64,000 bases of DNA from Prorocentrum cordatum (taxonomy: Eukaryota; Sar; Dinophyceae; Prorocentrales; Prorocentraceae), in assembly GCA_963575745.1 (NCBI GenBank), contig CAUYUJ010020689.1:50001-114000 (forward strand). The letters run 5' to 3'. Position 1 is the first letter of the stretch, and the number at the start of each line of letters is the position of its first letter. Below are positions 34,797-46,270 of this stretch, one piece after another. The notes beneath the pieces are model-generated. The model was not told where the DNA came from. It saw only the letters and a program-made list of their open reading frames with translations, and did no database searches. A program made the position numbers and the translations under genes.

Positions 34797-34895
34797 TCCA
34801 TCCTCCTCCTCCCCCTCCTCCCCCTTTCCTCCCCCTTTCTTCCTCCTCCTCCTCCTCCTCCTCCTCCTCCTCCTCCCCCTCCTCCCCCTCTTCCA
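34797..34895. repeat. (CTC)n tract
   Basis: Plus-strand CTC/CCC triplets of about 100 bp. Confidence 0.9.
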
Positions 34896-35157
34896 GAAGA
34901 AGGGCTGCCCCCCCGAGACCGAGACCCTCCGGGAGAATTTTGTCATCCCGGAGCATTTTTGAACGTCCAAGGGCCCCGTAAGAGCCTGCAGAAGCAAACC
35001 AAACTGCAAAACCCTCCTACCGAGTTTTTTTAGCAATGAGGAAGAGTCTGGGCCCCCCTCCCCCCCGCGACAAGTTGGCCAACTTCTCGTGCAACGCGGG
35101 CGCGCACGGCGAGGAGTCTAGCCAGACCTCGAGCTCGCTGCCGGTGGTCCTCTGCGG

Positions 35158-35159
35158 TC

Positions 35160-35193
<34 letters not shown>

Positions 35194-35422
35194 GGTCGTC
35201 GTCGCCCTGGCCGTCGCCGTTGTAGTCGCCCTGGTCGTGGCCGCTGTTGTCGTCGCAGACGTCGACGTCTTCGTCGTCGTCGCCACCGTCGTCGTCGCGG
35301 TTTTGACCATCGCCATAGTTGTCGCCGTCGCCACCGTCGTCGTGGCCGTTGTCGTCATGGACGTCACCATCGCCGTCGCTGTCATGGACGTCGCCGTCAT
35401 CATCACCTTCGTCGTCGTGCTA

Positions 35423-35475
<53 letters not shown>

Positions 35476-35520
35476 AGTCGCCGTCGTCGCCGTCTACGCC
35501 ATCGTGGTGGTCGTCGTGGT
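35158..35520. repeat. (GTC)n array
   Basis: About 360 bp of GTC/GCC/GTT triplets up to the assembly gap, giving Val- or Asp-rich shadow frames. Confidence 0.93.
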
Positions 35521-35563
35521 GCCCTGGGGTTCTCATAGACACCGCGAGGGTGCCAACTGCTCT

Positions 35564-35663
35564 NNNNNNNNNNNNNNNNNNNNNNNNNNNNNNNNNNNNN
35601 NNNNNNNNNNNNNNNNNNNNNNNNNNNNNNNNNNNNNNNNNNNNNNNNNNNNNNNNNNNNNNN
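35564..35663. other. Assembly gap (100 N)
   Basis: Exactly 100 N, the usual placeholder for a gap of unknown size. It falls just beyond a trinucleotide array, a common cause of assembly breaks. Coordinates across it are not true distances. Confidence 0.98.
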
Positions 35664-35761
35664 GTGGGGGCCACGAGGTCCGCCGGCTCGACGACGCCCG
35701 CGGTCGCCCGCGCCCGTGCCCTCCTCTTATCCACAATTGCGGGTTGCTACGACGTTATCCT

Positions 35762-36010
35762 TCTGCTGCTCCTCCTCCTCCGCCGCCTCCCTCTCCTCCT
35801 CCTCCCTCCCTCCCTCCCAGTTCCTCCTCCTCCTCCTCGTCTTCCTCCTCCTCCCCCCTCCCCAAGAAGTGCCCATGATGCCCGAAGAGGCTTCCAAGAG
35901 ACCCCCAAGAGGCTCCAAGATTCCTCCCCCACTGGCACCCAAGACGCCTCAAGAGGCCCACTGGGACTGCCAAGAGACCCCAAGACGCTCCAAGAGGATC
36001 CCAAGAAATT
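35762..36010. repeat. (CTC)n tract followed by CCAAGANGGC-type repeats
   Basis: CTC-rich to about 35865, then irregular 'ccaagagacccc', 'ccaagaggctcc' and 'ccaagacgc' units to about 36010. Confidence 0.8.
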
Positions 36011-36339
36011 CGCGAAAGAACATCAGAATTACGCATCAAACGAAAGTCGGCTTTCAATACGCGCGCCTCCAAACGACTGGCTGCTTGTGGATGAGCGTGC
36101 CGGGAGCGTGCGCACTTTTCCTCAATCATCCGCAGTGTGAGCGGTGGCTGACGTCGACGCCATGGAGCCACATCAAAAAATTAGCTCCGCACGCACAGCT
36201 ACGTTCTGGCACGTCACGGGAACAGCGTGAGAGCTGACGAGAGCGGGCGTGCAGGGAGCTTCAACCAGGCAGGCGCGCTGGCCAGCGAGAGCCACAGCAT
36301 GAAGCAGGCTGGGTGGCATACGAGGCTGCGAAGCAGACG

Positions 36340-36597
36340 GGGGGGGAGGGAAAAGCAGGGAGGAGGGCGAGGAGGAAGAGGAGGAGAAAGGATGGAGCGG
36401 AAGACGATAACCTTCGAAGAAGAGGAGGAGGGGAAGAGGAAACGGGAAAGAGGCGAGGAGGGCTACGTAAGAGGGCGAGAGGATACGGATGATGAGGCAG
36501 GCAGCTCCTTCCTCCTCCTCACCCTCCTCCTCTTACTCGCCTTCCCAAAATAGAACCACCTGGACCCCCAAAATGACATCGAACACCCTCCTCCTCC

Positions 36598-36630
<33 letters not shown>
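36340..36630. repeat. Purine tract then (CTC)n tract
   Basis: The plus strand is purine-rich (GGAGGA..., about 36340-36490). It then switches to CTC-rich at about 36507-36540 and 36587-36625. Confidence 0.8.
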
Positions 36631-36867
36631 TGGGAGACGCGGACCCAATCCCTGGGCGTCGTGATTTCTTCGCAGAGTGGACCCGCAGACGTCTCGACCG
36701 TCCCTGCGGGGCCGCGCTCGGCACCCTCGGGTCGTTTTGTCGACACCCGTGGGGCCAAAGGAACATCATACCTTCCCAGAGCCTTCCGCCGTGACTCCTT
36801 CGCAGGACACGAGGAAGCCGACGTGGGAACGGGACACTCGCAGGACCACGGCCCTGGCTCGCGAGCC

Positions 36868-37002
36868 TGCCATCGCTCGGAAGGCCATCCCCGTGCACTT
36901 CTCGGTCTCGTGCGCGTGTTTTCTTGGCTGCTCGATGGTCCAGGAGGCTCCTCGGTGGTCCTCGCCGAGAAAATAAAGTGCAGACGTCCGCGCGATGCCA
37001 AG
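36868..37002. mobile_element. Family 2 MITE, copy b
   Basis: Ends TGCCATCGCTCGGA and ACGTCCGCGCGATGCCA. The interior is more diverged than in copy c. Confidence 0.75.
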
Positions 37003-37304
37003 TGAGGGGGACGCGTCGACCTGTAATCGGCGAAAAGGCCCTGATCGGAGAGCCGCGCGCTGCCGGTCGGGGCGCGAGCGGGCCCCCATCGGCGGCGAGG
37101 AGTGGGCCATGGGGGGCGCTGCATCCCCCCGAGCCTCCCCCCCCTGACGTTGCCCCGTGGTTTCAGGGTCGCGACTCGGCTCTCCTGCGGCCGTTCGGGA
37201 CAAGCGAGGCCCCCTCCCCCCCAGACGCTCTCGGCGAGGCACAGCCGCTGGAAGGCATCCCGAGGCTGGAAAGCCCCACCGAGTCCCCGAAAACCTCCCC
37301 CCTT

Positions 37305-37575
37305 GGGCCGAGGAGGAAGAGGAGGAAGAGGAGGAGGAGGAGGAGGAGGCGGAGGAGGAAGAGGAGGAAGAGGAGGGGGATGAGCAGGAGCAGGAGGAGG
37401 AGGAGGAGGAGGAGGACACCGAGGAGGAGGCGGAGGCGGAGGCGGAGGAGGAGGAGGAGGAGGAGGAGGAGGAGTTAGAGCACGAGAAAGAGGAGGAGGA
37501 GGAGGAGGAGGAGGAGGAGGAGGAGGAGGAGGAGGAGGAGGAGGAGGAGGAGGAGGAGGAGGAGGAGGAGCCCAG
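37305..37575. repeat. (GAG)n tract, long
   Basis: About 270 bp of GAG/GAA triplets on the plus strand, giving a Glu-run frame. Not a gene on this evidence. Confidence 0.95.
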
Positions 37576-37740
37576 AGGCCCTGCACCCCCTGCGGCCCAC
37601 GTTCGGGAACTCTCTTGCCTCCGTGCAGCGTGCGGCGGGGCGGCGGCCCTGCCAGTGAGCTGTGTGCCCTGCGAGCTGACGGCGTGCCGCTCTGCTGCGT
37701 GGGGCGGGGGGGCGGGAAGGGCTCGGGACGCTGGCGCTTG

Positions 37741-37873
37741 GCTGGGCATCGCTCGGACGTCCATTCCCTGTGCTTTTTTTCGGTTTCGTGCGTGTTTTTT
37801 CCGCCAAATGGTCAAGGATGCACCTCGATGGTCCTCGCCGAAGGAAAAATGCACACGTCCGAGCGATGCCAAG
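37741..37873. mobile_element. Family 2 MITE, copy c
   Basis: The best-preserved ends: GGGCATCGCTCGGACGT at the left and ACGTCCGAGCGATGCC at the right, a near-perfect 16-bp inverted repeat. Confidence 0.88.
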
Positions 37874-38458
37874 CTGGGAGCTGGGAGCTGGGAAGTGGCC
37901 TGCGTGTCGCGCCAAAGCGTGGTGTGGGGCGCACAAAGACATACTAGTAGTATGTGCTCCCCTTGGAGGCGCGCGTCCGAGACCCAACCAGATAGTATAC
38001 CCATCTTGTAGTATATCGTTTTCCGAGCGGTGTGGCCAGAAAGCGCCCGCCACGACGCATATGCTATAAGATTTCTCGGTGCGCGCATCGCCCCCAGCGG
38101 GGCGACGCACATATAGTAGAAGTATGTTGGGGTGACGCCGATGGTGGGCCAGAACTGGCGGATCGACACGCTGAGCAACAGCTTCCGACCATAGTTCCTC
38201 TCCCCATCACGCTGCCCCCGATCGCAAGGCCACCGCCGCCTCCGCCAGAGGCGCAGCCTCAGGCCGCCTCCGGCGAGAAATACACCTTGGCTGGCAGCTG
38301 CCCCAGGAACCGGTCCCTGGAGAACTCGGCGTTCCTGGTCCCCCCTTTCCACTCTTCCAGCAGGGGGTGGAGGAGGACAGGACAGGACATCCGCATGAGG
38401 GGGTCAACGTCAATGCGCCCGCTAAGGTGCAGTGTTGAGCGTATGTATGCGTGATTCC
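37874..38458. other. Mixed stretch, nothing recognised
   Basis: 'actagtagtatgtgctcccc' near 37945 is partly mirrored by 'atatagtagaagtatgttgg' near 38110. No supported gene. Confidence 0.4.
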
Positions 38459-38556
38459 CCTGCGAGAAGGAGGAGGAGGAGGAGGAGGAGGAGGAGGAGG
38501 AGGAGGAGGAGGAGGAGGAGGAGGAGGAGGAGGAGGAGGAGGAGGAGGAGGGGGAG
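38459..38556. repeat. (GAG)n tract
   Basis: About 90 bp of nearly pure GAG triplets. Confidence 0.93.
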
Positions 38557-39934
38557 GAGCAGCAGCAGCGGGGGTAGCCACGCGCGCTCGAACCCGCCCC
38601 TTTTTCCGCACAGGGCGGCCGAGGCGGTTGCCAGCGCGGCCATTCAGGTGCCCGCTAGAATCGGAACAACTACCTGGACCTCCTCTCTCTTGCACCCCTG
38701 CGAGGGGCCACGCTGTCATCCAAGTCGCTAATGTATCTGCAACGGCATCCATCACACGCTCCCGCAGCCCCGCCTGGCATAGGCGCCTCCGCCGGGGCGG
38801 TGCCGACGCGCGCGAAGTGCTGCGCATTGCCAGCGCACGGCAACCATTCGGACGCGCACCTCAGCGCACATCAGCCACCTCGACTTCAGGCAGCCACCCT
38901 GGGGCCGAAGGCGGCACCCAAGAACCAACCCAAATTGCAACCACGACCACAGCCATCACCGAAGCCAGCAGCACGGCCCAAACCAGCCGTTGGCGCAGAA
39001 CTGGACAGTGGAAAGATACGGTCCTTACGGGAACAGGAAGAATGACAAGAACAACACCCATAAGGACAATAGCCAAATCACCAAGCACGATAAGCAGGAC
39101 GACCGCCGCGACGACCATGAGATGACGGTCACACAACACAACGCCATCACCGACACCATCAGATCACACGTCTCATCCACGAGGAAGAGGGGCGCGATCA
39201 CCAACCCCAAGAGGGGCGCGATCACCAACCCCAAATGGGAGAAGCCGCCAAGATCCTTATTTTCTTGCGCCAAATGGAGAAACAACAATCTCCAGATGCT
39301 CAACTCCTACGCGCCCGTTGCGCTCAGGAACAACCACGCCGAAGTATCCACCGAACACTCGCTCAACATGATCGCGCTCACAAAGCCATGACCCAGAACA
39401 GGTTCCCCATCAGAGACCAGCTCAAGGACCTCGATGAGTACTGGAAAACGTTCAAGAAAGAGAGGACCACCGAGAAAGAACACCTAGCCCAGCTGAAGGA
39501 GCACATCGCCGAGATCAATCCCAAGCTTGACGGGTACACTTAGTTACAATCCAGCAGGACGAAGCGTCAGAAGCGGACGACGAGCACGAGGACCACAAAT
39601 CGCCAAGCAAATCGAGGAAACCGAGCGCCATGCCACGCCCAGGTCGAATCCATAATGGATAGCTTGGAACACCATCACCGACCGCTACGAGGCCCTCAAC
39701 AGAGAACTCCACAGGGAAGAACCAGCGACGGCATACGACAAGGACGAGGCACATGCCTGCAAGCACCAGGGGGACAGCATACATGGCAAGTGCGAGAACG
39801 ACGTAGCCAACAAGGAATGCAACACCACGTACCGCAAGGAGATAGACACTCTCACCAACCAACGGCAACGGCTACTACAAACCGTCGGGGACCTGGAGGC
39901 CAACAATGAAAACGCAATCAACATGGTCAAAGAC

Positions 39935-40063
39935 TGGCCATCGCTCGGACGTCCATTCTCCGTGCTTGTTTCGATGTCGTGCGTATTTTTGTTCCGCAGG
40001 ATGATCCAGGATGCTCCTTAAAAATCCCCGCCGAGAAGAAGTGCACACGTCCGAGCGGTACCA
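39935..40063. mobile_element. Family 2 MITE, copy d, within the coiled-coil sequence
   Basis: Ends TGGCCATCGCTCGGACGTCC and CACGTCCGAGCGGTACCA. It splits the coiled-coil reading between '...NMVKD' and 'EELETKD...'. Confidence 0.88.
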
Positions 40064-40211
40064 AGAGGAGCTCGAGACGAAAGACGCACACCTCAAGCAC
40101 CGTACCGAGACCCACATCAAAAAACTAGCCAGGCAGGCGGGAGGAGGCGACCCGGGCTGAGCTCGCGACAGCAGACAAAGACATGTCCAGCGCAGAACAA
40201 ACGGATAAGTG

Positions 40212-40424
40212 CATTCGGCGGCGAGCTCGAAGGGGGAAATGAGAAGGATAAGAGAACACCTTCTCAGAAAACGGCGGGATTTCTCAAACAACCTTGCGCC
40301 TTCTGAGGATTTTTCCGTGTCTTCGGGGAAAACTTAATACACTTCTCAGAAGGCCAGGGGACTTCCGCGCCTTCTGAGAAAGCCCGCCCATTCTCACTTC
40401 TCCCCCGGGCTCGCCGCCGATACA
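40212..40424. mobile_element. Foldback/TIR element within the coiled-coil sequence
   Basis: TTCGGCGGCGAGCTCGAAGG at the left mirrors the right end ...CCCGGGCTCGCCGCCGATA. The pairing continues through 'ggaaatgagaa' / 'ttctcacttctcc', and inner 'ccttctcagaaa' / 'cttctgagaaag' units also pair. About 213 bp, non-coding. Confidence 0.8.
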
Positions 40425-41396
40425 TGGCCGACGAACTTCAGGAGGCATTGGGACAGAATAATTGCATGACAGAACGCTATGCCGCCATCGACGGGACCAA
40501 CCAACCTTCGACTGGAGCTACAGCAAGCCGAGTCCAGATACGGAAATACATTCCACGAGAGCAACCCATAGGACAGAGGGACAGCAACGGGAACACAAGA
40601 GCGAGCTCGACGGCCTCAAGCAAGATATCCACATGCAGGAGTACCTCGAACACAACGAGCAGCACGACGCACAGCGACAATAATCCAGAAGTAAAGATTT
40701 AGGGGAGAGCCATGCCATCCGACTTCAGCAGGAGGAAGCCAAGACACAGCTCATCACCAGCGAGGCCAGGGCGATGTACGACGCAAACAAAGAGGCCAAC
40801 AGACACGGACACATGAAGATGCAAACCCAACACCATGCACTCGTGGATGCTCAATTCGATTCAAAACAACTGCTGCGTGGACATAGAAACCATGAGGAAC
40901 ACGCGTACGAGATGATTGCGAAGAAGAACAACGACATGATACGCCTACAAAAGCAGACATATCATCAAGCACATCACGATCATCAGGCACTCGCATCAAT
41001 CGAGATGGAGATCAGCCAGGCGGGATGACACCGGCTGGGATGGAAACAATGGGCCGCCATCGAGGAGGACATTCAGAGGGAAATCAGCAGAGTCAACAGC
41101 AGCCGCAACAACCACTGGGACACAATGCAGAGGGAACAAGAACTCAAAAAGGCACCAGAAGCAACCGAGATGCCGTGCGACGTGCGCACCGATCTAAAAA
41201 AGCACGGAGGGAACCGACCAAGACGGCGCAGCAGCGCCGACGCCGGCGCAGACACAAAATGACGTCGCCGCCATCCGCGACGACACACAGGAGCCGAAGC
41301 ACCGGCCTGGCAGAAGAAGATCCTGGCCGACGCCAGGATCACCGCTCCAGCCACGCCCATCTCCGATCGACGAGCGGATCGAGCGGCCTTATAACA

Positions 41397-41475
41397 GCGG
41401 AGGAGGGGGAGGAGAAGGAGGAGCAGGAGGAGGAGGAGGAGGAGAAAGAGGAGAAAAAGGAGGAGAAGGGGCTGG
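41397..41475. repeat. (GAG)n tract
   Basis: Purine tract of GGAGGA and GAAGAG triplets. Confidence 0.85.
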
Positions 41476-41929
41476 AGGGAAGAGTGGAGGACGTCTTCAG
41501 GGAAGGGGGGGAGGCCGGGGGGACAAGCGCGTTCCACTGCTCGCGAAGGAGCTGCTCGCACATGGCCTGGATCCGCCGCGGGCAGTTGACATTTCCACTG
41601 CCTCGGGGCACGCACGTGGTTTTCGGACGTCTGCGAGTGGGCACTCTGCTAGCAGTGGAACGCGCTGGGTGAGTAGAGCAGCCGACCCCCCAGATAGAGG
41701 TCGAGAGCACCTGCGAACGCATGGCCACCCGACGCACCGACGGACCCGGGGGGGGGGTGGGGGGCGATCGCCGAGAGGCCCCGCGAGGCATGGTGCTGCA
41801 AAATCTCAACTCCAGAACGCGGGCACTCCAGCTGCCGTGTGGCGGCCGCTCCGCACGCGCAAAACGCGCAGGTCTCCTGAAGGTTGCCCAGACCAGATCC
41901 ACATAGGAGCCCCCTCAGGGACCAAGGAC

Positions 41930-42165
41930 CACGACGACGAGCACCACGACGAGGACGAGGGCGAGGGCGAGGGCGGGGAGGAGGACCATGACGAGGAGGA
42001 CGATGACGAGAATCGACGAGGGCGAGAAGGAAGAGGGAGGAGGACCGCGACGAGGAGGAGGAGGAGGAGGAGGAGGAGGAGGAGGAGGAGGAGGAGGAGG
42101 AAGAGGAGGAGGAAGGAAGGAAGGAAGGAAGGAAGGAGGAAGGAAGGAAGGAGGGAGGAGGAGGG
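41930..42165. repeat. (GAC)/(GAG)n and (GGAA)n tracts
   Basis: GACGAG-rich from about 41935, then pure GAG, then a (GGAA)n microsatellite at about 42112-42150. Confidence 0.9.
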
Positions 42166-42622
42166 GTCGCTTAAGCCCTTCGGAGAAACCCTCCACCCGA
42201 CCCTCCTCGCGACGACCCTCGGGCCCCGCCGGGCCTGCGCGCCCCGGCGCAACGCGTGGAGCGGCGCGGCCGAAGACACGCCTCCGGGGTTGCCGGAGAC
42301 ACCGCCGAGAGGCGACGAGGACCGTCTGCGAACCTCGGGCCTCGGCCCCGACACCTCCCCCCCCGCACTGCAGTATTCGGCCCGACCTAAGGAACGACAA
42401 ATAGGGAACGAAACTCCTTTCTGTCCAAGTAGGTCTACGAAGTCCGAAGGAACGGCCGAGCCCCTTTCTAGCGGCGCTCCGCCACGACATGCATGCAAAC
42501 CAACGACGACCGAGCGGCACGCATGCAAACCAAAGGAACGACCGAGCCCCTTTTGAAAAATAAGTGTTCTTCAGTCAGGCCAGACCCTGTAGATACAACA
42601 ACGCCCCTGACCCTCTGAAAGA

Positions 42623-42785
42623 TGACCCAAGCTGGGAGGGCCAGGAGCATCAGTCTTTTTTTCTGTGGGTGCATCGAACCTAGCCGCCCAAATTTTATGA
42701 TCCCTAATGCGAAGACGGGGGCCTCAATGAGGCTACGTCTTTCTCGTGTTAGTAAGGTTCGGGCTTCTTTTATCATTGATGAGGC
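42623..42785. repeat. Dispersed repeat R2, copy 2
   Basis: Counterpart of 30987-31152 in the same orientation: 'gggagggccaggagcatcagt...gtgcatcgaacc...gcgaagacgggggcctcaatgaggc...cgtgttagtaaggttcgggc'. Confidence 0.75.
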
Positions 42786-43069
42786 CCCCTTCCCCCCTGA
42801 GCCTATCCCGCCCCGGCGTTGCCACCGATCAATATCCTCCTCCGGTCGGCCCGTCCTGCCGGTGATGATGTCGCCGACCCAGCGCCCGACGAAGGTGCCG
42901 CCGTAGAAGATGAACGGCAGGGCGACCTGTTGCCCGCTACAGTTCGGGTAACTAAGGGGGAACAGGAGAAATAAAACCATCGGAACCCAGATATGCCCGC
43001 GTGAAAACAAAAAAATACACCAGAGAACAACCCCAATCAGTGGATGGTTTGATCGATAAAGAGATCGGC

Positions 43070-43165
43070 CGGGAACCCGGGAACCCGGAACCCACCGAAA
43101 TCGTCCCGGAACTAATGACCAGGAACCCGGGAACCCGGAACCGGGAACCCCGGAACCCAGCTGGC
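43070..43165. repeat. 'gaacccggaaccc' minisatellite
   Basis: Repeated 'gggaacccggaaccc' units. Confidence 0.85.
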
Positions 43166-43929
43166 TACCAAAATCGGCGGGAAACTTTCGCCAAATCTTT
43201 CAACTTCCGCTAGGACGCCTTCAGTGCAAGCACTGATTGGGGAACGACGGACAATGCTTGGCCGTTTTCGGACTTTTGGGCCCTCGCCGGGACCCGCGAC
43301 CGTCGAGAAACTGCTCGGGATGAAAAGCTGGCCCTGGGGCAGGGTCGGGACTCCTGGGGACTGGCAGCGGGCAAGTCAGGGCATCGGATGTCTACGAATG
43401 GCTGGGGCGCAACATCTTCCGGCTGGGCCGTCAGCTGTTCAGCAGGCGGCCATGGCGCCTGCCTCGCGCATCGCGCCCCGCGAGGCGCCGCTCGCTTCGC
43501 GCCCTCGCGCCGCCCCATGGAGCAGGCCAGGTCGGCGGCCGCGCGTCCGCGACGCCCGAAGCGCGGTCGTAATTTGCGCCCCGCGGGGTGATCCCGGTCG
43601 AGGACGTGCGGGCGTGCAGCTCGCAGCAGGCTGTGCCGAAGGTTATGCAGCAGCAGGCTGTGCAGCGGGAGAAGATGCTTCGTTAGAGGTGAGAAAATCC
43701 ACCCCGATAGTAACCACCCCGACACGCGAAGTCCCCTAAAGGCTCGACGATTTCTTTGCAATCGGCTTGCGGGGATCAAGCCTGATAATTCGAGGACGAC
43801 CGCATCATGTTAGCCAGCTTGGACACCGCAGTGAGGTACTGCATCGTGAAAGGTCAAACCAAGTGGTGCAAGCTGTGTGGTGCAAGCTGTGTGGTGTGAG
43901 CTTTGTGGTGCAAGCTATGTGGTGTAATC
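43166..43929. other. Mixed stretch, nothing recognised
   Basis: Short 'gtggtgcaagctgtgtggtg' repeats lie near 43860-43930. The GC-rich interior has no supported gene. Confidence 0.45.
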
Positions 43930-43959
43930 TGTGTGGCGTGAACAACGCAGTGGCGCGGC

Positions 43960-44860
43960 AACAGGCGGCCACGTGGCGAATCCTCGGCGGGCCCCACAAG
44001 CGGCAACGGGGCGGCAACAAGCCGCAACGTGGCGAATCCCCAGCGGACCCGCCAAACGGCAACGAGGCGGCAACGGGCGGCAACGTGGACAGACCGCGGC
44101 GGACCCCCCCCCCCCAAGCGGCACTGCGGCGGCAACGCAGCGAATCCACGGCAGACCCTCCAAGCGGCAACGGGCTGCTGCGTAGCGAATCCTCGGCGGA
44201 CCCCCCCAGCGGCAACGAGGCGCAACGGGCTGCTGCGTGGCGCCTCCTCGGCGGACCGCCCACATTGCAACGAGGCGGCAACGGGCGGCAACGCGGCGAA
44301 ACCTTGGCCGACCCCCTAAGCGCGGTGGGCGGCAACGAAGCGACCACGGGCGCAAACGTGGCAAAACCTCGGCGGACCCCCCCCAAGCGCGGCCACGGGA
44401 GCCGTCGCGGCGAATCCCCGGCGGACCCCTCAAATGGGCGTCAACGTGTCGGCCGCGGGCTGCGACGCGGCAAAATCGGCGGACGCCCCAAGTGGGCGGC
44501 AACGAGGCTGCCACGGGCAGCGACGCGGCGAAGCCTCGGAGGACTCCCAAGCCTGCGGCGGCGAGGCGGCCAATGGCGGTGACGCGGCAAAACCTCGGCG
44601 GACCCGAACAATCAAGGGGCGGCAGCGAAGAGGCCACGGGCGGCTTCGCGGCGAATCCTCGGCGGACCACCCAAGGGGACGGCAACGAGGCGGCCATGGG
44701 CGGCGACGCGGCAAAACCTCGGCGGACACCCCAACTGTGCGGCAACAAGGCGGCCACGGGCGGCGATGCGGCGAAACCTCGGCTGACCCCCCCAAGTGGC
44801 AACGAGGAGGCGGACACGGGGCGGGCTGCGGGCGGCGACGCGGCAAAACCTCAGACAAAC
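43960..44860. repeat. Satellite B, main block
   Basis: About sixteen degenerate units of roughly 55-58 bp with landmarks 'ggcaacgaggcggc', 'acgcggcgaaacctcggcggaccc' and 'ccaag'. Related units reappear at 46063-46270. Ala/Arg-rich frames over it are repeat-driven. Confidence 0.9.
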
Positions 44861-45019
44861 AGACACAAACACGCGCGAAACGTCCAAGGACGGCCCACTA
44901 GTGGGCAGCGTGCTGGGCCCTTAAGCCCAGATGCACCAATTCAACATGTCGTAGGCGTTAACATGCGCACGCTGCAGCTGCGTCCTCCCATCGTCGTCTG
45001 GGTCGCACAACTCTCCGTG

Positions 45020-45826
45020 TCATGTGTGATGGGCGCCGTAGGAAAAATGATGGGCCCATATGTTTGTGCCTTCCGATAATTTATCAAACCATCGCACCAC
45101 GGCCTGCTTCTGTGAGCCAGCCCCAATCACGAATGTATAGATATAGATATAGACAATTCCCAACATATGTTCTGCTTTGAATCGTGCGATGTATCCAGCC
45201 AGGCCACGGCCCCAAGGCGTCCTCCACGATATCTGGCACATCCACGCTTCCACCGCTGAGTGACAATCATTTTGTTCGGAAAATGTCCTGCGGCTTTTGC
45301 TCATCAGACTCTTCTTCATCATCTTTGTTTGTGTTCTGCGCAATATGTCTTCCAGGTCTGGTGTAATAGCCCATGTTCCGGTTTCATATACAGCCGCCGA
45401 TGGTACTGTAGAGCAAAAGCCAGAGCCTCGCATGGGACGACTACCAACGATTCATCAAAATGATCTTACATACATATGTTCCAAACTGTCCCAATATGGT
45501 TGTCAAGTGCTTACTTTCCGGCCAAACACTTGACATTACCATCGTGATGTATACCGCTAATACGGATTCTCCATTCTGGATACTCTGCTCCAGGGGGAGG
45601 CACATCTCCTGGTAATGTTCGAAATGGTATCGGCCTCATATGGATGCAATTCCAACCCACGTTTGCCGGCCGCTGTGCGGATGTCTGCAAGCTTCCCCTT
45701 GATCTGGTTAATTGTAGTTCCAGAAGTCATGAAGCCATCAGCGAAACGCGCGTTCGTGAGTCGCCAAAGCTTTGCCACCGATTGTAAGGCCCCACCATTG
45801 ACAAGACGGCGGACCAAACCAAAAAG
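45020..45826 (-). pseudogene. Decayed LINE reverse transcriptase fragment
   Basis: On the minus strand, 45750-45640 encodes FADGFMTSGTTINQIKGKLADI and then GLELHPYEADTISN. This matches the catalytic F-A-D-D box and following helix of non-LTR reverse transcriptases, with the second Asp of the box replaced by Gly. Further along (45420-45250), ETGTWAITPDLEDILRRTQTKMMKKSL resembles the thumb/C-terminal region. Frame changes separate the pieces. The RT N-terminus is missing: the family 3 element at 45827 borders it. Confidence 0.65.
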
Positions 45827-46062
45827 TTGAGCAGGGACCGACCGTCCCAGCATTCCTATAGTCGTCATACCACGAGATGTTCTTAGAACCCCCAAATGTT
45901 CTAGGAACGAATGCAATGTTCTAAGAGCATAAACCCGATGTGTTAAAACAAGACGGCCCCAGCCAGAAATGTTCTAAGAACATTTCGTGGAAACCAGAAG
46001 AGGTTCTTAGAACATTGCTTGGTAGGCCTATAGGCACGCCGGGACGCTTCGCCACTGCTTGA
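45827..46062. mobile_element. Family 3 TIR element, copy b
   Basis: About 236 bp, with the same ends and interior as 30362-30588. It is sandwiched between the LINE fragment and satellite B. Confidence 0.88.
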
Positions 46063-46270
46063 ATAAGGGGGCGGCAGCGAGGCGCCCACGAGGCGGACAC
46101 GGTCGGCGATGCGGCGAAACCTCGGCGGACCCCACCAAGATAGCGAGCGGCAGCGAGGCGGTGCCACGGACGGAGACGCGGAGGAACCCGGACGCACCTC
46201 CCGAGTGGGCGGCAACGAGGCTTCCACGGGCGGCGCCGCGGCGAATCCTCGGAGGACCCAGCCAATTCGT
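46063..46270. repeat. Satellite B, second block
   Basis: Three to four units of the same type as 43960-44860 ('gcggcgaaacctcggcggacccc'). Confidence 0.8.

Larger units (their letters stand above)
39200..41335 (+). pseudogene. Broken coding sequence for a coiled-coil-rich protein
   Basis: Plus-strand pieces in changing frames read as charged, heptad-like helices. 39400-39540 contains KDLDEYWKTFKKERTTEKEHLAQLKEH-type sequence. 39655-39934 contains ITDRYEALNRELHREE through LTNQRQRLLQTVGDLEANN. 40064-40145 contains EELETKDAHLKHRTETHIKKLA. 40424-40500, 40690-41028 and 41030-41210 are the remaining pieces, the last starting WKQWAAIEEDIQREI. Two small elements (39935-40063 and 40212-40424) interrupt it, with coiled-coil sequence on both sides. 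Stops and frame changes elsewhere argue for decay, although introns cannot be excluded. I do not recognise the family. It could be a host gene remnant or the ORF of an unknown element. Confidence 0.5.

Noticed and set aside
36519-38352. Proline- or serine-rich frames opposite the GAG tract
   Set aside because: The homopolymeric part comes from the (GAG)n array, and the flanks include two family 2 MITEs.
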